Source: Monodelphis domestica
Taxonomy: Eukaryota > Chordata > Mammalia > Didelphimorphia > Didelphidae
NCBI RefSeq assembly: GCF_027887165.1
Contig: NC_077233.1
Span: 233,894,324 to 233,958,323 of the forward strand
Direction: 5' to 3'
Length of the DNA stretch: 64,000 bases
Part shown: positions 47,246 through 57,650 of the stretch, piece after piece
Position numbering within the stretch: position 1 is the stretch's first letter
Layout: the number at the start of each line of letters is the position of its first letter
Translations under genes and position numbers: made by a program
The notes under the pieces: model-generated
The model's input: only the letters and a program-made list of their open reading frames with translations
What the model was told of the DNA's origin: nothing
Database searches by the model: none

Positions 47246-47500
47246 TGGTAGCTAGATGGTGCAGTGGATAGAGCTCCTGCTCTAGAGTTAGAAAGATATG
47301 AATCAAATCTGGCCTCAGATACTTACTAGTTGTGTGACCCCAGGCAAGTCATTTAGCTTCTATTTCCCTCAATTTCTTCAACTGTAAAATAGGTATAATA
47401 TAGCTTTTCTCTCCCTGGCTTGTTGTGAGGATCAAATGAAATAATGTTTGACAAGTGATTAGTCCAGTGCTTGGCACACAGTAGACATTTAATTTCCAGT
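47246..47500 (+). mobile_element. MIR/core-SINE
   Basis: 'tagctagatggtgcagtgga', 'ctggcctcagatacttacta', 'cttgttgtgaggatcaaatg' and 'tgcttggcacacagtagaca'. Full length. Confidence 0.87.
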
Positions 47501-47636
47501 AGTGAGGGAGATAGAAGGGCTAAGCACACAGGATATCTGAGATTTTTGTTTTTCCTTAAAGAATAATAGACTCAGAGTCCCCATGCCTGGACCTGGATTA
47601 AAATTCTGTTGCTGTCATTTACTGCCTATGTGACCA

Positions 47637-48560
47637 ACTTGATGGCACAGTGAATAAGACACTATTCTGGGATCCAGGAAGAACTTGGTTCAAATCCAGA
47701 CTCAAATACTTACTCCTATGTGACTCAGATACATACTAGTTATGTGACTTTAAGTAAGTCATTAGAAAAAAAAAACAAACTTCTGTTTACCTCAGTAAAC
47801 AGCTCTCAAGCCACTTATTAAAGTGTGTGACAACTCCAGAGGCAACCGCCCTGCCCCTGAGCAGTGCTAGGCAAATTGAAAGACTGAGATTGGTTCCCAT
47901 AAAGTGGAGGAAGGGACAGGAAGTGATGTGGACAAAGGGCTATAAAAGGTCCTGAACTTCCTGTTCAAGGGACATTGGACCTTGGACCTTGGCTCTTGGA
48001 CTGCTTTTTGGAGGACTGCTCCTGGATCCTCTCCTTTGGACTTTGATGTTGGAGGATATCACCTTGGGACTTGGCCTTCTATCTTATCCTTTGGAGTTCA
48101 TCTTGGGTGGGTGATTGCTGGCCTTCCTTTCCTGGCTTCTGGAGAGATTGGATTTGGAGGTCCTTACTATGGTTTTGGAGGAGGCTGCATTGGTGGAACT
48201 CTAGCTGAAGATACCATCAGACATGGGGAAGCTCCTGTGAGGGTGAGCCTCACTTCACCAGAGAAGGACTTGTAGGCTTGTTAAAACCTGTCTCTAGCTA
48301 CCTTTCCCCATTTTTACTCTTTCTACCTCTTTGTAAATAAAGCTACTAAAAGTCATTTTTGACTTGAGTTATAATATCTTTAAATTGGTGACCACAATAT
48401 TACTTTAGAACTTTAATATTTAACAGAAAACATAAATTTAATTTCTTATATCAGTTTCCTCATCTGTGAAATGGGGGTGATAATATCTACTTCCCATGAT
48501 TGCTGTGATGATCAAATGAGATAATATTTGTGAAGTGCTTTGCAAGCTTTAAAATATTCC
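47637..48560 (+). mobile_element. MIR/core-SINE, split by an LTR-like insertion
   Basis: Left part 47637-47796 ('cttgatggcacagtgaataa', 'cttctgtttacctcagt') and right part 48451-48560 ('tcagtttcctcatctgtgaa', 'atgatcaaatgagataatat') join at the shared 'tcagt' to give one SINE. The left part has a small internal duplication of the 'actcagatacatactagtta' block. Confidence 0.82.
47797..48450 (+). mobile_element. LTR-like element inserted in a SINE
   Basis: 654 bp flanked by 'tcagt' (47792-47796 and 48451-48455), a possible 5-bp target duplication. A TATA-like 'ctataaaagg' at 47940, AATAAA near 48336 and an end containing 'ttggtgaccac' (also in the LTR at 2727) support a retroviral LTR. The ends are not canonical TG/CA. 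Treat as a fossil; class unknown. Confidence 0.5.
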
Positions 48561-48889
48561 TTAAGTTCTAATTATGATTATTCCTTCACTTCTCTTCACC
48601 TCTTCTTCCATCTGTAAAAAGATGAGGTCAACCCAGGTAGTCACTAAAATCCTTTCTAGCTATAGAGTCCATAGACACATTTCAAGCCTGAATAATTTAC
48701 TGGATTAGGAGAAATGGGAAATTAAAGAGCAATGGGCCCTCCATTGGGAGATGCTCTACTTCACAAGGTTGTTTGTAAAGGCTAAATACAGAGTGTAGGT
48801 AAAGTGTTTTGAAAACATTGAAGCATCATATAAATACTATCTATATTTAAAAACAATGGCTATTATTTATTAAATATTTTTGTTTATTC

Positions 48890-49180
48890 TATCCCCTTAT
48901 GTGGAATGCTTTTCAGTCCCAATATCCACCAAGGCCCAGCTTGAACCCCACTTCTTGGTGAAGCATCCCTTAGTCAATCCAGCCCACACTGCTCTCTATC
49001 TACTCTGATTTCCTTTAGTCCCAATTCTCCCTGTCTCTCATGAGATATTTCTTTCTTTCATCCTCCCTTCTCTTGTATTGTTGTGCTTCCACAATTATGA
49101 TCCTATTACCTATTAAACACTTTGAGAGCAAGGATAGAAACTTATACTTTTGGCATTTTTCATAGTGGCTGGTACAGAGC
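48890..49180 (+). mobile_element. L2-type LINE 3' region
   Basis: 'aaggcccagcttgaacccca', 'cttcttggtgaagcatccct', 'tctcatgagatatttctttc' and 'tttgagagcaaggatagaaa' follow the L2 3' end. Confidence 0.6.
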
Positions 49181-49314
49181 ATGTTTTAGCAATTCTTTTT
49201 TGACTAACTGACTAAACTCAATTAATTAGTTAATTAGGACTCCAGGCATAGCAACAGACTTTCTAAATTCTCCTCTACCTACTTGTAGCTTATTAGACTG
49301 TATTTATTCAATAA

Positions 49315-49565
49315 GAGGGCAGCTAGGTGTTACAGTGGATGGAATGCTAGACTTGGAGTCAGGAAGACTCATCTTCCTGAGTTCTAATATGGCCTCAGAC
49401 ACTTACTAGTTGCATGACCCTGGGCAAGTCACTTTACCCTGTTTGCCTCAGTTTTCTCATCTGTCAAAGGAACTGGAGAAGGACATGCCAAGAAACCTCC
49501 ACATGGGAGTCACAAAGAGTTGGATATGTTGAAATAACTGAACAACATCAGCAAATTTCAATAAG
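49315..49565 (+). mobile_element. Type-2 SINE with BovB/RTE-like tail
   Basis: 'gggcagctaggtgttacagt', 'gaccctgggcaagtcacttt', 'aactggagaaggacatgcca' and the tail 'gagtcacaaagagttggata' followed by 'actgaacaacatcagcaa'. Confidence 0.9.
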
Positions 49566-49617
49566 AAGCTTCTGCGGGGGGAAGAAGCATGGAGAAATTA
49601 GAAGACTATGGACTTCA

Positions 49618-51115
49618 AAGTCAGAGCATAGTAGAGTGGAAAGAGCACTGCCTCTAAGAAAATCCTGTTGATTCCTTTCTTCTCTCCACTCCAATGGCAC
49701 CCAACCTTGGAATGATGATGGAAGCCCTGAAAAGGCTTTGCTATTTTTTTGTTATTCACAAGACAAAGCTCAGGCAGAAAAATATCTGCAAAGTAGTGGA
49801 AGAAGAAAAGTCCTAGACCCTCCCACTTTAGGAAATCAAACAGAAAATGGACAACTACAATAGCAAGGAGAAAAATAGTCAGTGCGTGAAACTGAGCAGG
49901 GGATGGCACCTTTATAGGTTTCATTAAAGTGCACCTGAGACTGAAGGCCAATAATGGTGCCTGCAGTGGTTGGACTCCTGTGTGTGTATCTATGACTCCA
50001 TCAAGAAAGTGAACCTGGCAGCCACCACTATGAGGGTCTTTCTACTTGCTGATGGATGCCATTAAGCAGCTGCACATCAGCAATACCACCACTGTCAGGG
50101 AAATCATCCAGGGGCTATTCAAGAAGTTCATGGAGGTGAACAGTCTCCAGAATTTTGCCCTGTTTAAATGGGCACATGAGGATGAGCAAATGCTATTTCA
50201 GAAGCTTTCTATCACTGACTGTCTCTTCTTCCTTTGCATGATGGATGGCCCTAATACAACTATCCTCAGTTTTATGCTAAAGGAGAAAGGAGAAGTGAAA
50301 TGGGATTCCTTTTCCGTCCTGGAGCTCTAAAGCTTCCTAAGCATTCTGGAAAAGGAAAAACAACATAAAATCCAGAAAGTGCAAAAAAAAAATATGACAA
50401 GTTCAAGCAAAGGCAGCAAGAAACCTTGAGAGATGCCCAGGACAAATCTGGCTAATTCTGCCTGCCTTCTCTTCCTTCCTCTTCCTGGAATAGCTCCAAA
50501 GAAAAAGGGAATGGTGTCCTTATTTTATGACAGATATTTTCTCAGGACATTTCTGTTTGGACACTCTTGTGCTTGACCCCAAGTTGTTCCAGATGGAGCA
50601 ATAACTTCTATGATGTTTTGTCTTGGGATTTTTCTTCTCTCCCCTTCCAGTGCCATGGCTTGACCTCCAAAGACACTGCTGTGGAAGCATTATGGGTGTT
50701 CTAAGAGAATTTTTTTCTTGATCTCTCAAACTATAAGCCTTTCAGAAATCCAATAGCTGCCTTGGCACATCACCAATCCAGGTCCCATCACTCTGTTTGG
50801 CAAAAGGAGACATGGGGAAAACAAGAGAAAATGATCTAAAAAGATATATATTTCTTCCTGGGCCTTTGTTCTCTTCCCTCTTCCCATTCTTCTCCTATTG
50901 AAGAGCTTTATTTATTGAGTCACATAACAAAATAGCTGAATGTTCAAAGAAAAAAAGAAAAGAAAGCATTGGCTCTGAGTCAGCAGACATAGATTTAAAA
51001 TCTCACTTTAAATTATTACCTGTGTAACCTTGAGCAAGTCACTTAATCTAGGCCTCAATTTCCTAATCTGTAAAATGAAGGTATTAGACCAGGTGACTTC
51101 TGAGGTTTAGAATAA
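49618..51115 (+). mobile_element. MIR/core-SINE, split by a RASSF5 retrocopy
   Basis: Left part 49618-49658 ('agagtggaaagagcactgcc') and right part 50966-51115 ('gcattggctctgagtcagca', 'cttgagcaagtcacttaatc', 'ctaatctgtaaaatgaaggt') join into one MIR when 49659-50965 is removed. Confidence 0.87.
49659..50965 (+). pseudogene. RASSF5: Processed pseudogene of RASSF5 (RAPL isoform)
   Basis: Intronless copy covering most of the short RASSF5 isoform. The order is: a diverged N-terminal tail with KNICKVVEE; EIKQKMDNYNSKEKN and FIKVHLRL at about 49836-49945; the Ras-association domain with DAIKQLHISNTTTVREIIQG, KKFMEVNSLQNFALFKWAHE, LFQKLSITDC and MLKEKGEVKWDSFSVLEL (50055-50330); and the SARAH helix ILEKEKQHKIQKVQKK, ending at the TAA at 50453-50455. 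Stops (in the N-terminal part and after VLEL) and frame changes (near 49950, 50040 and 50390) disable it. A 3'UTR follows to an A-rich tail at 50946-50965. Target duplication 'gcactgcctctaag' (49645-49658) and 'gcattggctctgag' (50966-50979), 11 of 14. RASSF5 itself binds active Ras/Rap1 and MST kinases; this copy cannot. Confidence 0.93.
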
Positions 51116-51149
51116 TAAATCTATGATTATATGATCCTGGTGATATGAT

Positions 51150-51395
51150 TGACTTTGTTGTTGCTCAGTTGCCCAGTTCTTTGTGACCCTGTAAACCAAA
51201 GCACACTAATATCGAAAGTGGGATTTTCTAGACAAAAGATACTGGAGTGGTTTCCCATTTCCTTCTTCTTTGGATTAAGGCAAACAGAAGTTAGTTGACT
51301 TTCCCAGGGTCACACAGCGAGTGTGTGTCTGAGGTCAGATTGGAACTCAGGTTTTCCTCCTGTGACTCCCTGTCTATTGCTCTATCTACTGACTA
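51150..51395 (-). mobile_element. Type-2 SINE with BovB/RTE-like tail, antisense
   Basis: 'gttgttgctcagttgcccag', 'ttctttgtgaccctgtaaac', 'tggagtggtttcccatttcc', 'agggtcacacagcgagtgtg' and the head side 'ctctatctactgactagctt'. Confidence 0.88.
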
Positions 51396-51550
51396 GCTTA
51401 ACCTTAATCTTCATTGTAAAGTTATAATGCTCATGGTATTTTATTTTTGAGTATTTGCTGTGGAGCTAACAGAACTATATAAAAATAATTTTTATTATTG
51501 CAACCACTGTTAGGTTTGAGAAGGCAGGGCCAAACACCTGTGAAGAAATA

Positions 51551-51630
51551 TAGGGTGTCCCAAAAGTCTAAGTGCAGTTTTATATTATTAAAACTTAAAA
51601 GCTTCACTAAGCCTCCTGGGACTCCCTTTA
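51551..51630. mobile_element. 80-bp mariner-type MITE
   Basis: Starts 'tagggtgtcccaaaagtcta' and ends 'gggactccctttа'-like ('ctgggactccctt' then 'ta'), forming imperfect inverted repeats over about 32 bp per side with a small AT-rich centre. TA at both ends fits the TA target of Tc1/mariner transposases. The size equals that of MADE1-like elements. It has no coding capacity. Confidence 0.75.
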
Positions 51631-51689
51631 TTGATGAGGAGGGGGGTGGGGAGGAAGCGAGTGAGAAAGTACTGAAGCAAATGGCAGAA

Positions 51690-51880
51690 GATGCTCTAAA
51701 CAGGGCTTCTTAACTTTTATTTGTGTAATGGACTCCTTTGGCAGGCAGACTAGTAAAATCTGTGGGCCTTTTCTCAGAAGAATTAAAAAAAATGCAAAAC
51801 ATAAAATCTATAGGATGACAGAGAAAATCAATTATGTTGTGCTACTGTGATAAAATATTAAAAAAATAAATTAATGGTCA
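51690..51880 (+). repeat. Unnamed ancient repeat (same family as 40865)
   Basis: 'gggcttcttaacttttattt', 'gtgtaatggactcctttggc', 'gtgggccttttctcagaaga' and 'ctataggatgacagagaaaa' share order and wording with 40865-41290. Confidence 0.5.
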
Positions 51881-51904
51881 AGAAACCTGCTAAAGGAAAA
51901 GTTG

Positions 51905-52270
51905 GCTCATTGAATTATAGGAGTAGGGCTGGTGGAGACCTCAGAGGTGATACAGGCCAACCATCTCATGTTACCATTGAGGAAAATGAAAGGTAAATCC
52001 CCATATCAAGGGTTCAAGTCCTATAATCTTTCTATAGATTGTCTCTTTCAAGACTTTGCCTTCTCATTTTTCAATATCCTTTGGCTACTGTTCCAAGTTC
52101 TTAGTCTTCTAAGATGACCTTTGACTCTGAAAGTATGATCAGCTTCTCATTCCTAATCTCATATCAATTTATCTTAATTTGGTGCCACGGATCTATTTTT
52201 GACAAACATTTTATCCCCTTACCTCAAGTATATATGACTACCACTTTCCTTTTGCCCCATTCATTTTAAA
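51905..52270. other. Core-repeat scrap then unrecognised sequence
   Basis: 51910-51990 resembles the antisense core repeat ('ggagacctcagaggtgatac'). The rest to 52270 holds nothing recognisable. Confidence 0.4.
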
Positions 52271-52288
52271 TCCTAGGCACATTTTTTT

Positions 52289-52962
52289 AATTTGGAAAAT
52301 TTTATTTAATTAATTAATTTAGAATATTTTCCCATGCTTACAAGATTCATGTTCTTTCCCTCCCCTCTCCCCACCCTCCTCCCATAGTCAACACGCAATT
52401 CCACTGTGTTTTACATGTGTCATTGATCAAGATCTATTTCCATATTGTTAATATTTGCACCCAGGTGATTGTTTATAGTCTACAACCCCAATCATATCCC
52501 CTCAACCATGTGATCAAGCATTTGTTTTTCTTCTGTGTTTCTACTCCCACAGTTCTTTCTCTGGATGTGGATAGTGTTCTTTCTCATAGGTCTCTCAGAA
52601 TTGTCCTGGATCCGTCCGTTGCTGCTAGTAGAGAAGTCCATTACATTTGATTATATCACAGTGTATCGGTCTCTGTGTACAATGTTCTGGAGGTTGTTCT
52701 AGTCTCCATGGAATTCCTCCACTTTATTATTCCTCTTAGCACAATAGTATTCCATCACCAACATATACCACAATTTGTTCAGCCATTCCCCAATCGAAGG
52801 GCATCCCCTCATTTTCCAATTTTTGGCCACCACAAAGAGCACAGCTATGAATATTCTTGTACAAGTCTTTTTCCTTATTATCTCTTTGGGGTACAAACCC
52901 AGTAGTTCTATGGCTGGATCAAAGGGCAGGAAGTCTTTCAGTGTCTTTTGGGCATAGTCTGG
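52289..52962 (-). mobile_element. 5'-truncated L1
   Basis: On the minus strand: ORF2 end ([40 protein letters not shown]) and a 3'UTR to the T-rich stretch at 52281-52289. An imperfect target duplication 'ggcacattttttt' (52276-52288) and 'ggacatatttttt' (52961-52973) is likely. About 30 bp of the 3'UTR/ORF2 junction is missing relative to sister copies, near 52684. Confidence 0.92.
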
Positions 52963-52973
52963 ACATATTTTTT

Positions 52974-53260
52974 AAATGTTAATTTTATTTTTTTTAATTA
53001 ACAGAAATCTATTTTCCTTTTACTTCAATTTTCCACTCCATTTGGTGAGGGTGGGGAAATAAGTTCTTTGTAATAAATATTCATAGTCTAGCAAAACAAT
53101 TCCTTCATTGACTGTGTTTTCAAAAAATATCCCAATTCTGCTTCCAGAAACCATTACTAGTCTTTCAGGTGGGTGTTGTGGCAAAAAATGGAAAACCAAA
53201 ATCAAGAGGATTCATCAGTTTAGAAATGAATGAACAAATGGTTGACTACTCCTGTGATAT
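52974..53260. other. No recognisable gene or element
   Basis: AT-rich sequence with no repeat recognised. Confidence 0.35.
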
Positions 53261-53269
53261 TTAGTTCTT

Positions 53270-53471
53270 TTTGATTTTTATAAACCCTTACTTTACATCT
53301 TAGAATCAATACTGTGTATTGGTTCCAAGGCAGAAGAGTGGTAAGGACTGGGCAATGGGGGTTGTGACTTGCCCAGAGTCACACAGCTAGGAAGTGTCTG
53401 AGGACAGATTTGAACCTAGGACGTCTCCCATCTCTAGGCCTGACTATCCACTGAACCACTCAGCTGTTGCC
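53270..53471 (-). mobile_element. Type-1 SINE, antisense, first of a pair at one target
   Basis: 'aacccttactttacatctta', 'ttccaaggcagaagagtggt', 'gtcacacagctaggaagtgt' and the end 'ccactgaaccactcagctgt'. Flanked by 'tagttctt' at 53262-53269 and 53472-53479. Confidence 0.92.
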
Positions 53472-53479
53472 TAGTTCTT

Positions 53480-53619
53480 TTTTTTTTTTTAAACTCTCAT
53501 CTCCCATCTAAGAATCAATACTGTTATTAGTGCCAAAGCAGAAGAGCAGTAAGGCATGGGCAATGGGACTTGCCCAAGGTCACACTGTTGGGAAGTGTCC
53601 AAGGCCAGGTTTGGCTACT
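53480..53619 (-). mobile_element. Type-1 SINE, antisense, 5'-truncated, second of a pair
   Basis: T-run at 53476-53491, 'aaactctcatctcccatcta', 'caatgggacttgcccaaggt', ending at 'gtccaaggccaggtttggct'. Flanked by 'tagttctt' at 53472-53479 and 53620-53627. Confidence 0.9.
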
Positions 53620-53689
53620 TAGTTCTTAGGGAATTATCATATCATTGAATCCTTCTCTTCTCTCTTCCCCCCATTGGTGTGCAGAATAT

Positions 53690-53870
53690 TATTTAATTTT
53701 GGGGATGAGGAACTCCAGGTGAAGAAACTTCTTCTGCCCTGTAGATCAACAATTAATAGCTGTTGAGTATTATTTGGGGAAATTGTGAGGCTAAGTGACT
53801 TTCCTAGCATCTCATAGCCAATAAATGTCAGAGGAGGAACTCAGATCCAGCTTTTCCTAATGATAAGCAT
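53690..53870 (-). mobile_element. MIR-like core repeat, antisense, diverged
   Basis: 'gtgaggctaagtgactttcc', 'tagcatctcatagccaataa' and 'gaggaactcagatccagctt'. Confidence 0.55.
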
Positions 53871-54515
53871 GGTTCTCCATTCATTAATATCATAGCACCT
53901 TGACCACGTCTCGAGGAACTGATGGATTTGAAGAACAATGACATCACTCCTGTTTGGGAAGAATATTTCTCTGAATAGATCACCTTCCCTTTGGACTGTT
54001 GGAGAAATTAGAGAAGAGATCTGTATGTTTAAGAGAAAACTTATTATTCAATTGGTGGTGTGGCAGCAGATCAAGGCAGGTACGAGTGATGGACTATCAT
54101 GGCTTAATCTGTTTCCTAATCCTGGCTTCAGCAGCCTCACTGAGAGCTGCATTTTCCCTTGGCAGGGTTATTTTTAGAATGCTGCTGAGCAATCAGGACT
54201 GGGTGGACCAAGAGCTTTCCTTGATCAAGCAGCCCTTCAGGAGACTGGGAGAAGTATGAGAGCTTCAAACTCCCGGAAGAGGGTCAGAAAGTGGGAGAGA
54301 GGGATGGAGAAAGAGGGGTTGAGTGGGGTAAAGTCTCCAAATTTGAGTTTTCCTGAGTAATGTGACTTGTGTAAAGTAACATTTTTTGAGGAAATACATT
54401 GTAATTAAAAAAAAAAAAACCTTTATAATTCCATTCATTTGGCTATTCCCAGATCCATAATTAGGGCAGGAACTTTGTCCCAGAATGCATTAGGAAGCAT
54501 TTCTAGACTTTCAAA
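53871..54515. other. No recognisable gene or element
   Basis: Two overlapping plus-strand frames (53938-54177 and 53999-54259, 79 and 86 codons) have no recognised motif. Confidence 0.4.
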
Positions 54516-54519
54516 AGTG

Positions 54520-54760
54520 TTATTGTTTAGTTGTTTGACTCTTTCTGACCCTATTTTGGGTTTTCTTGGCAGAGCTACTGCAGTGGTTTGCCATTTCCTT
54601 TTCTAGCTCATTTTACAGATGAGGAAACTGAGGCAAACAAGGTTAAGTGACTTGTCTAGGAGCACACAGCTAGTAAGTGTCTGAGGCCAGATTTGAACTC
54701 AGGAAGAGGAACCTTCTTGACTCCAGACCCAGCACTCTATCCGATGTGCCTCCTTCCTAT
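54520..54760 (-). mobile_element. Type-2 SINE with BovB/RTE-like tail, antisense
   Basis: 'tgttattgtttagttgtttg', 'actctttctgaccctatttt', 'cagtggtttgccatttcctt', 'agtgacttgtctaggagcac' and 'cagcactctatccgatgtgc'. Confidence 0.9.
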
Positions 54761-55475
54761 CCTTCCTTCAAAGGCATAGAAACCTGTGAAGCATAGTACC
54801 TATTTTACAAGGGTAATTCACTAGCATAAGAAGCTACCCGGTCCTAAGCTCTTACATATAGAGTTGGGAGAGCATGTTGAGTCCAGCTCCTTTCTAGGTA
54901 TACAAATGACTGAATGTCAGTCCACGGAGGTTGGGACTTGCTTGGGGTCACACAGATAGGAAGCATCAGAACTAAAGTTTAAATTTAAGTTCTTGATCAT
55001 ACTCTGCCTTCCTGACTCAGGTCAGACTGATTGAGTGCCCCTGGACACGTTCAGCCATATATATTTTCCCTTTTTGAGAACAGGGAAGTTTCTAGTCCTG
55101 TTTAGATTTTCAGCCCCTGGGGCAATGCATACAGTGGGTGCTTAATAAATGCTCCTGGTGTCAAATGGAAAAATTGAAGCATCCTCTCCCCTCCTTTTGT
55201 GGTTTTTAAAAAATGCAATGAATTTCTGAGGGCAGTTGATGTGGGAGGAAAAGAAAGAAAAGAATCAGAAGAAATGAGAGAAAAAGGAACATCTTCACAA
55301 AGCCTGTGAAAGTGGGCCTTATCCATTATAACTATTTTTTTCCCCAAAAAACAAAGCACCATATCCAGAGGGAAACCAGCTTCTCTGAAGAGAAACAGTT
55401 AAAATGAGCAACTTTTCTCTTCTCTTAACCTTATTATAACACACTTGTGGCTGACAGTACTAAGACCATCTTAGC
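54761..55475. other. Core-repeat scrap (54840-55010) then unrecognised sequence
   Basis: 54840-55010 has 'ttgcttggggtcacacagat' and related phrases of an antisense core repeat. 55010-55475 shows nothing recognisable. Confidence 0.4.
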
Positions 55476-55479
55476 GTTC

Positions 55480-55625
55480 CAATGTCATGGAAGTGTAGAC
55501 GGGAGGCAATCTCGATATAAAGAGGACTTGGGGTTCAATCCTGCCACAGATAATTACTAGCTGTGAAAACAGACAAGCCACAACTTCTCTGAACCTTCAT
55601 TTCCAAGTCTGTAAAATGGGGTTAA
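55480..55625 (+). mobile_element. MIR-like SINE, 3'-truncated
   Basis: 'gacttggggttcaatcctgc', 'cagataattactagctgtga' and 'ttccaagtctgtaaaatggg'. Confidence 0.65.
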
Positions 55626-55692
55626 TTTTCTTCTGGTTTAGAAAAATCAGCTTCACCAGTTTATTTAATTCATCTTAAAAAGTATTTATTTA

Positions 55693-55901
55693 TGGGGGCA
55701 GCTGGGTAGCTCAGTGGATTAAGAGCCAGTCCTAGAGACGGGAGGTCCTAGGTTCAAATCTGGCTTCAGCCACTTCCTAGCTGTGTGACCTTGGGCAAGT
55801 CACTTAACCCCCATTGCCTAGCCCTTACCACTCTTCTGCCTTGGAGCCAATACACAGTATTGACTCCAAGACGGAAGGTAAGGGTTTTACTAAAAAAAAA
55901 A
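55693..55901 (+). mobile_element. Type-1 SINE, best-preserved copy, with target duplication
   Basis: 'gggggcagctgggtagctca', 'gtggattaagagccagtcct', 'ctgtgtgaccttgggcaagt', 'ccaagacggaaggtaagggt' and a poly-A. Flanked by 'agtatttattta' at 55681-55692 and 55902-55913. It serves as the reference for the type-1 calls in this annotation. Confidence 0.96.
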
Positions 55902-55944
55902 AGTATTTATTTAAATATAAAGATAAATACTAGTAGTAGTTTTA

Positions 55945-56520
55945 CTGGCTTAAAGGGCATGTAGTTTTGTGACCCTTTGGACATGGTTCCAAATCACTCT
56001 TTGGATTGCTCATAGCTCCACCAACAGGGTATTAGTGTCCCAATCTTCCCACATCCCCTCCAACATTTATCATTTTCCTTTTTGGTCATATTAGCTGGTT
56101 TGATAGGTGTGAGGTGGCACCTCAGAGTTGTTTTAAGTTGTATTTCTCTAATAAATAGTTTGGAGTATTTTTTCACATGATTAAAGAAAGTTTTAATTTC
56201 TTAATCTGAGAATTGCCTATTCAGATCCTTTGACCATTTGTCAATTTGGGAATGCTTTGTATTCTCATAAATTTGCCTCAGTTTTCTGTATATTTGAGAA
56301 ATGAGGCCTTTGTCAGAGATACTTACTATAATTTATAACAATATAAATAAGTTAATATAACTTACTATAATATAAACTCAATTTGTTATTTTCCTTCTGG
56401 TCTAATCTTCTAATATCGGTTTTGTTTGTGAAATAATCTATTTCTCTTAATGTAGTCAAAATTATCTATTTTAAAATTTGCATTTAATTCTTAATAGTTT
56501 TTCCCCAACTTCACTGGAAA
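55945..56520 (-). mobile_element. Old L1 ORF2 fragment, antisense
   Basis: 'ccaccaacagggtattagtg', 'cttcccacatcccctccaac', 'gtcatattagctggtttgat' and 'ctgagaattgcctattcaga' follow the ORF2 C-terminal region in antisense, with the remnant MKKYSKLFIREIQLKTTLRC on the minus strand. A local duplication of 'cttactataat' is at 56320-56375. Confidence 0.85.
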
Positions 56521-57355
56521 GTTAGACTAGACAACAACTTCATGGCTGTTTTAGAGATGAATGTAGGCCAGAACCTAAAGCAAAAAAGTCAGTGTTAATA
56601 AAAATGGAAAAAGTACTTCTCACCACTTAGGTTTTATGCTGATTTAGGCTGCTGATGCTTGGCCCTGTGCAGCTCACCATGGCTTTGAGATTGGAAAAGG
56701 TGGAAAGTTTTATGAGATGGAAAAGTCTTTGTGGTCTGATAGATTTTTGGGGGGAGGGGAGAAGAGGGAGTGGAAAGTGGGATAGAAGGAGTGAGTAGGG
56801 ATATGGGGGGGTAGGGTGGCTCTCTTTCCAAGGCTGTTTTAAAATAGAATAATAGACAAAATGTGCTGTAAGGAAACAAGATTTATTATAATATTTTAGT
56901 GACTTTTATTAGCATTAACAAATATTTTTTAATCTGTGCTTCTGTGGTATTCAGAAATCTTAGACAAATGTGTGATATACCAAGATGCAAACTTCGTGAA
57001 TAATGGCCATTTTTGCCAAGTACCCTCTTGAAGTTCTTTTGCCATTAACCTTAGAGAAGTTATAAAGGCCCCAGTGAATTTGAGGCTATTCTTCCAACAT
57101 ACAAAGCATAAAGGAGCCAGACACAAATTGAATTAATGCGAACAGTGATAGCTTGTTGTTCCCATCACCTTTGGATTCTAAAAGACTCAGATTCAATTTC
57201 TGGGAACTTTTAATGCTAACCTTACCTAACTGTTGCACTTATCCCAAATCAATTAGAAAACTGGAAACTTCTGAGGTTAAATCTAGTCCAGGCATTCAGT
57301 TATTCAACATGCTAATAGATCCAAACAAAGAATAGCATTGAAACACTAAACCTGT
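56521..57355. other. No recognisable gene or element
   Basis: Unique-looking sequence. A purine-rich stretch at 56747-56815 gives a chance Pro/Ser-rich minus-strand frame. Confidence 0.4.
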
Positions 57356-57359
57356 GATA

Positions 57360-57650
57360 GCAAACCTATGGCACATGTGCCAAAGATGGCATGCAGAGAC
57401 CTCTCTGTGTGCATGGGAGCCTTCGCCAGCCAGTGCTTCTCCATTCCCCCTCTCCACTACACCTCCCCCACCCTCTGCCCATCAGTCCAGTGGAAGCATT
57501 TACTCCCTCCCCTGAGCAGAGAACCTGGGCCACTTCCCTCTCCTTCTCCCTCCCATATCTGGGGTAAGATGAAGGGAGGAGAGGCAAGGCATGGTATTCA
57601 GTCTGGGAGGGCAGGGTATGGCATGCAGTCAAATTCTCTGCATCTCTGAT
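57360..57650. repeat. Possible hAT-like or unnamed repeat beginning 'gcaaacctatggcac'
   Basis: 'agcaaacctatggcacatgt' and 'gccaaagatggcatgcagag' resemble a dispersed marsupial repeat start known to me only by wording. It includes the 14-bp perfect palindrome 'tggcacatgtgcca' at 57369-57382. The rest is C-rich and G-rich, unlike its neighbours. Family not established. Confidence 0.3.

Noticed and set aside
47982-48275. 97-codon Gly-rich open frame with a Met start
   Set aside because: It lies inside the LTR-like element, has no domain and no splice context.
50046-50330. 94-codon open frame that looks like a real RA-domain gene
   Set aside because: The homology extends beyond it in other frames and past stops, lacks introns, and is bracketed by a target duplication, so it is a retrocopy.
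54001-54259. Pair of overlapping frames as a possible exon
   Set aside because: No splice-site context or motif that I could defend.
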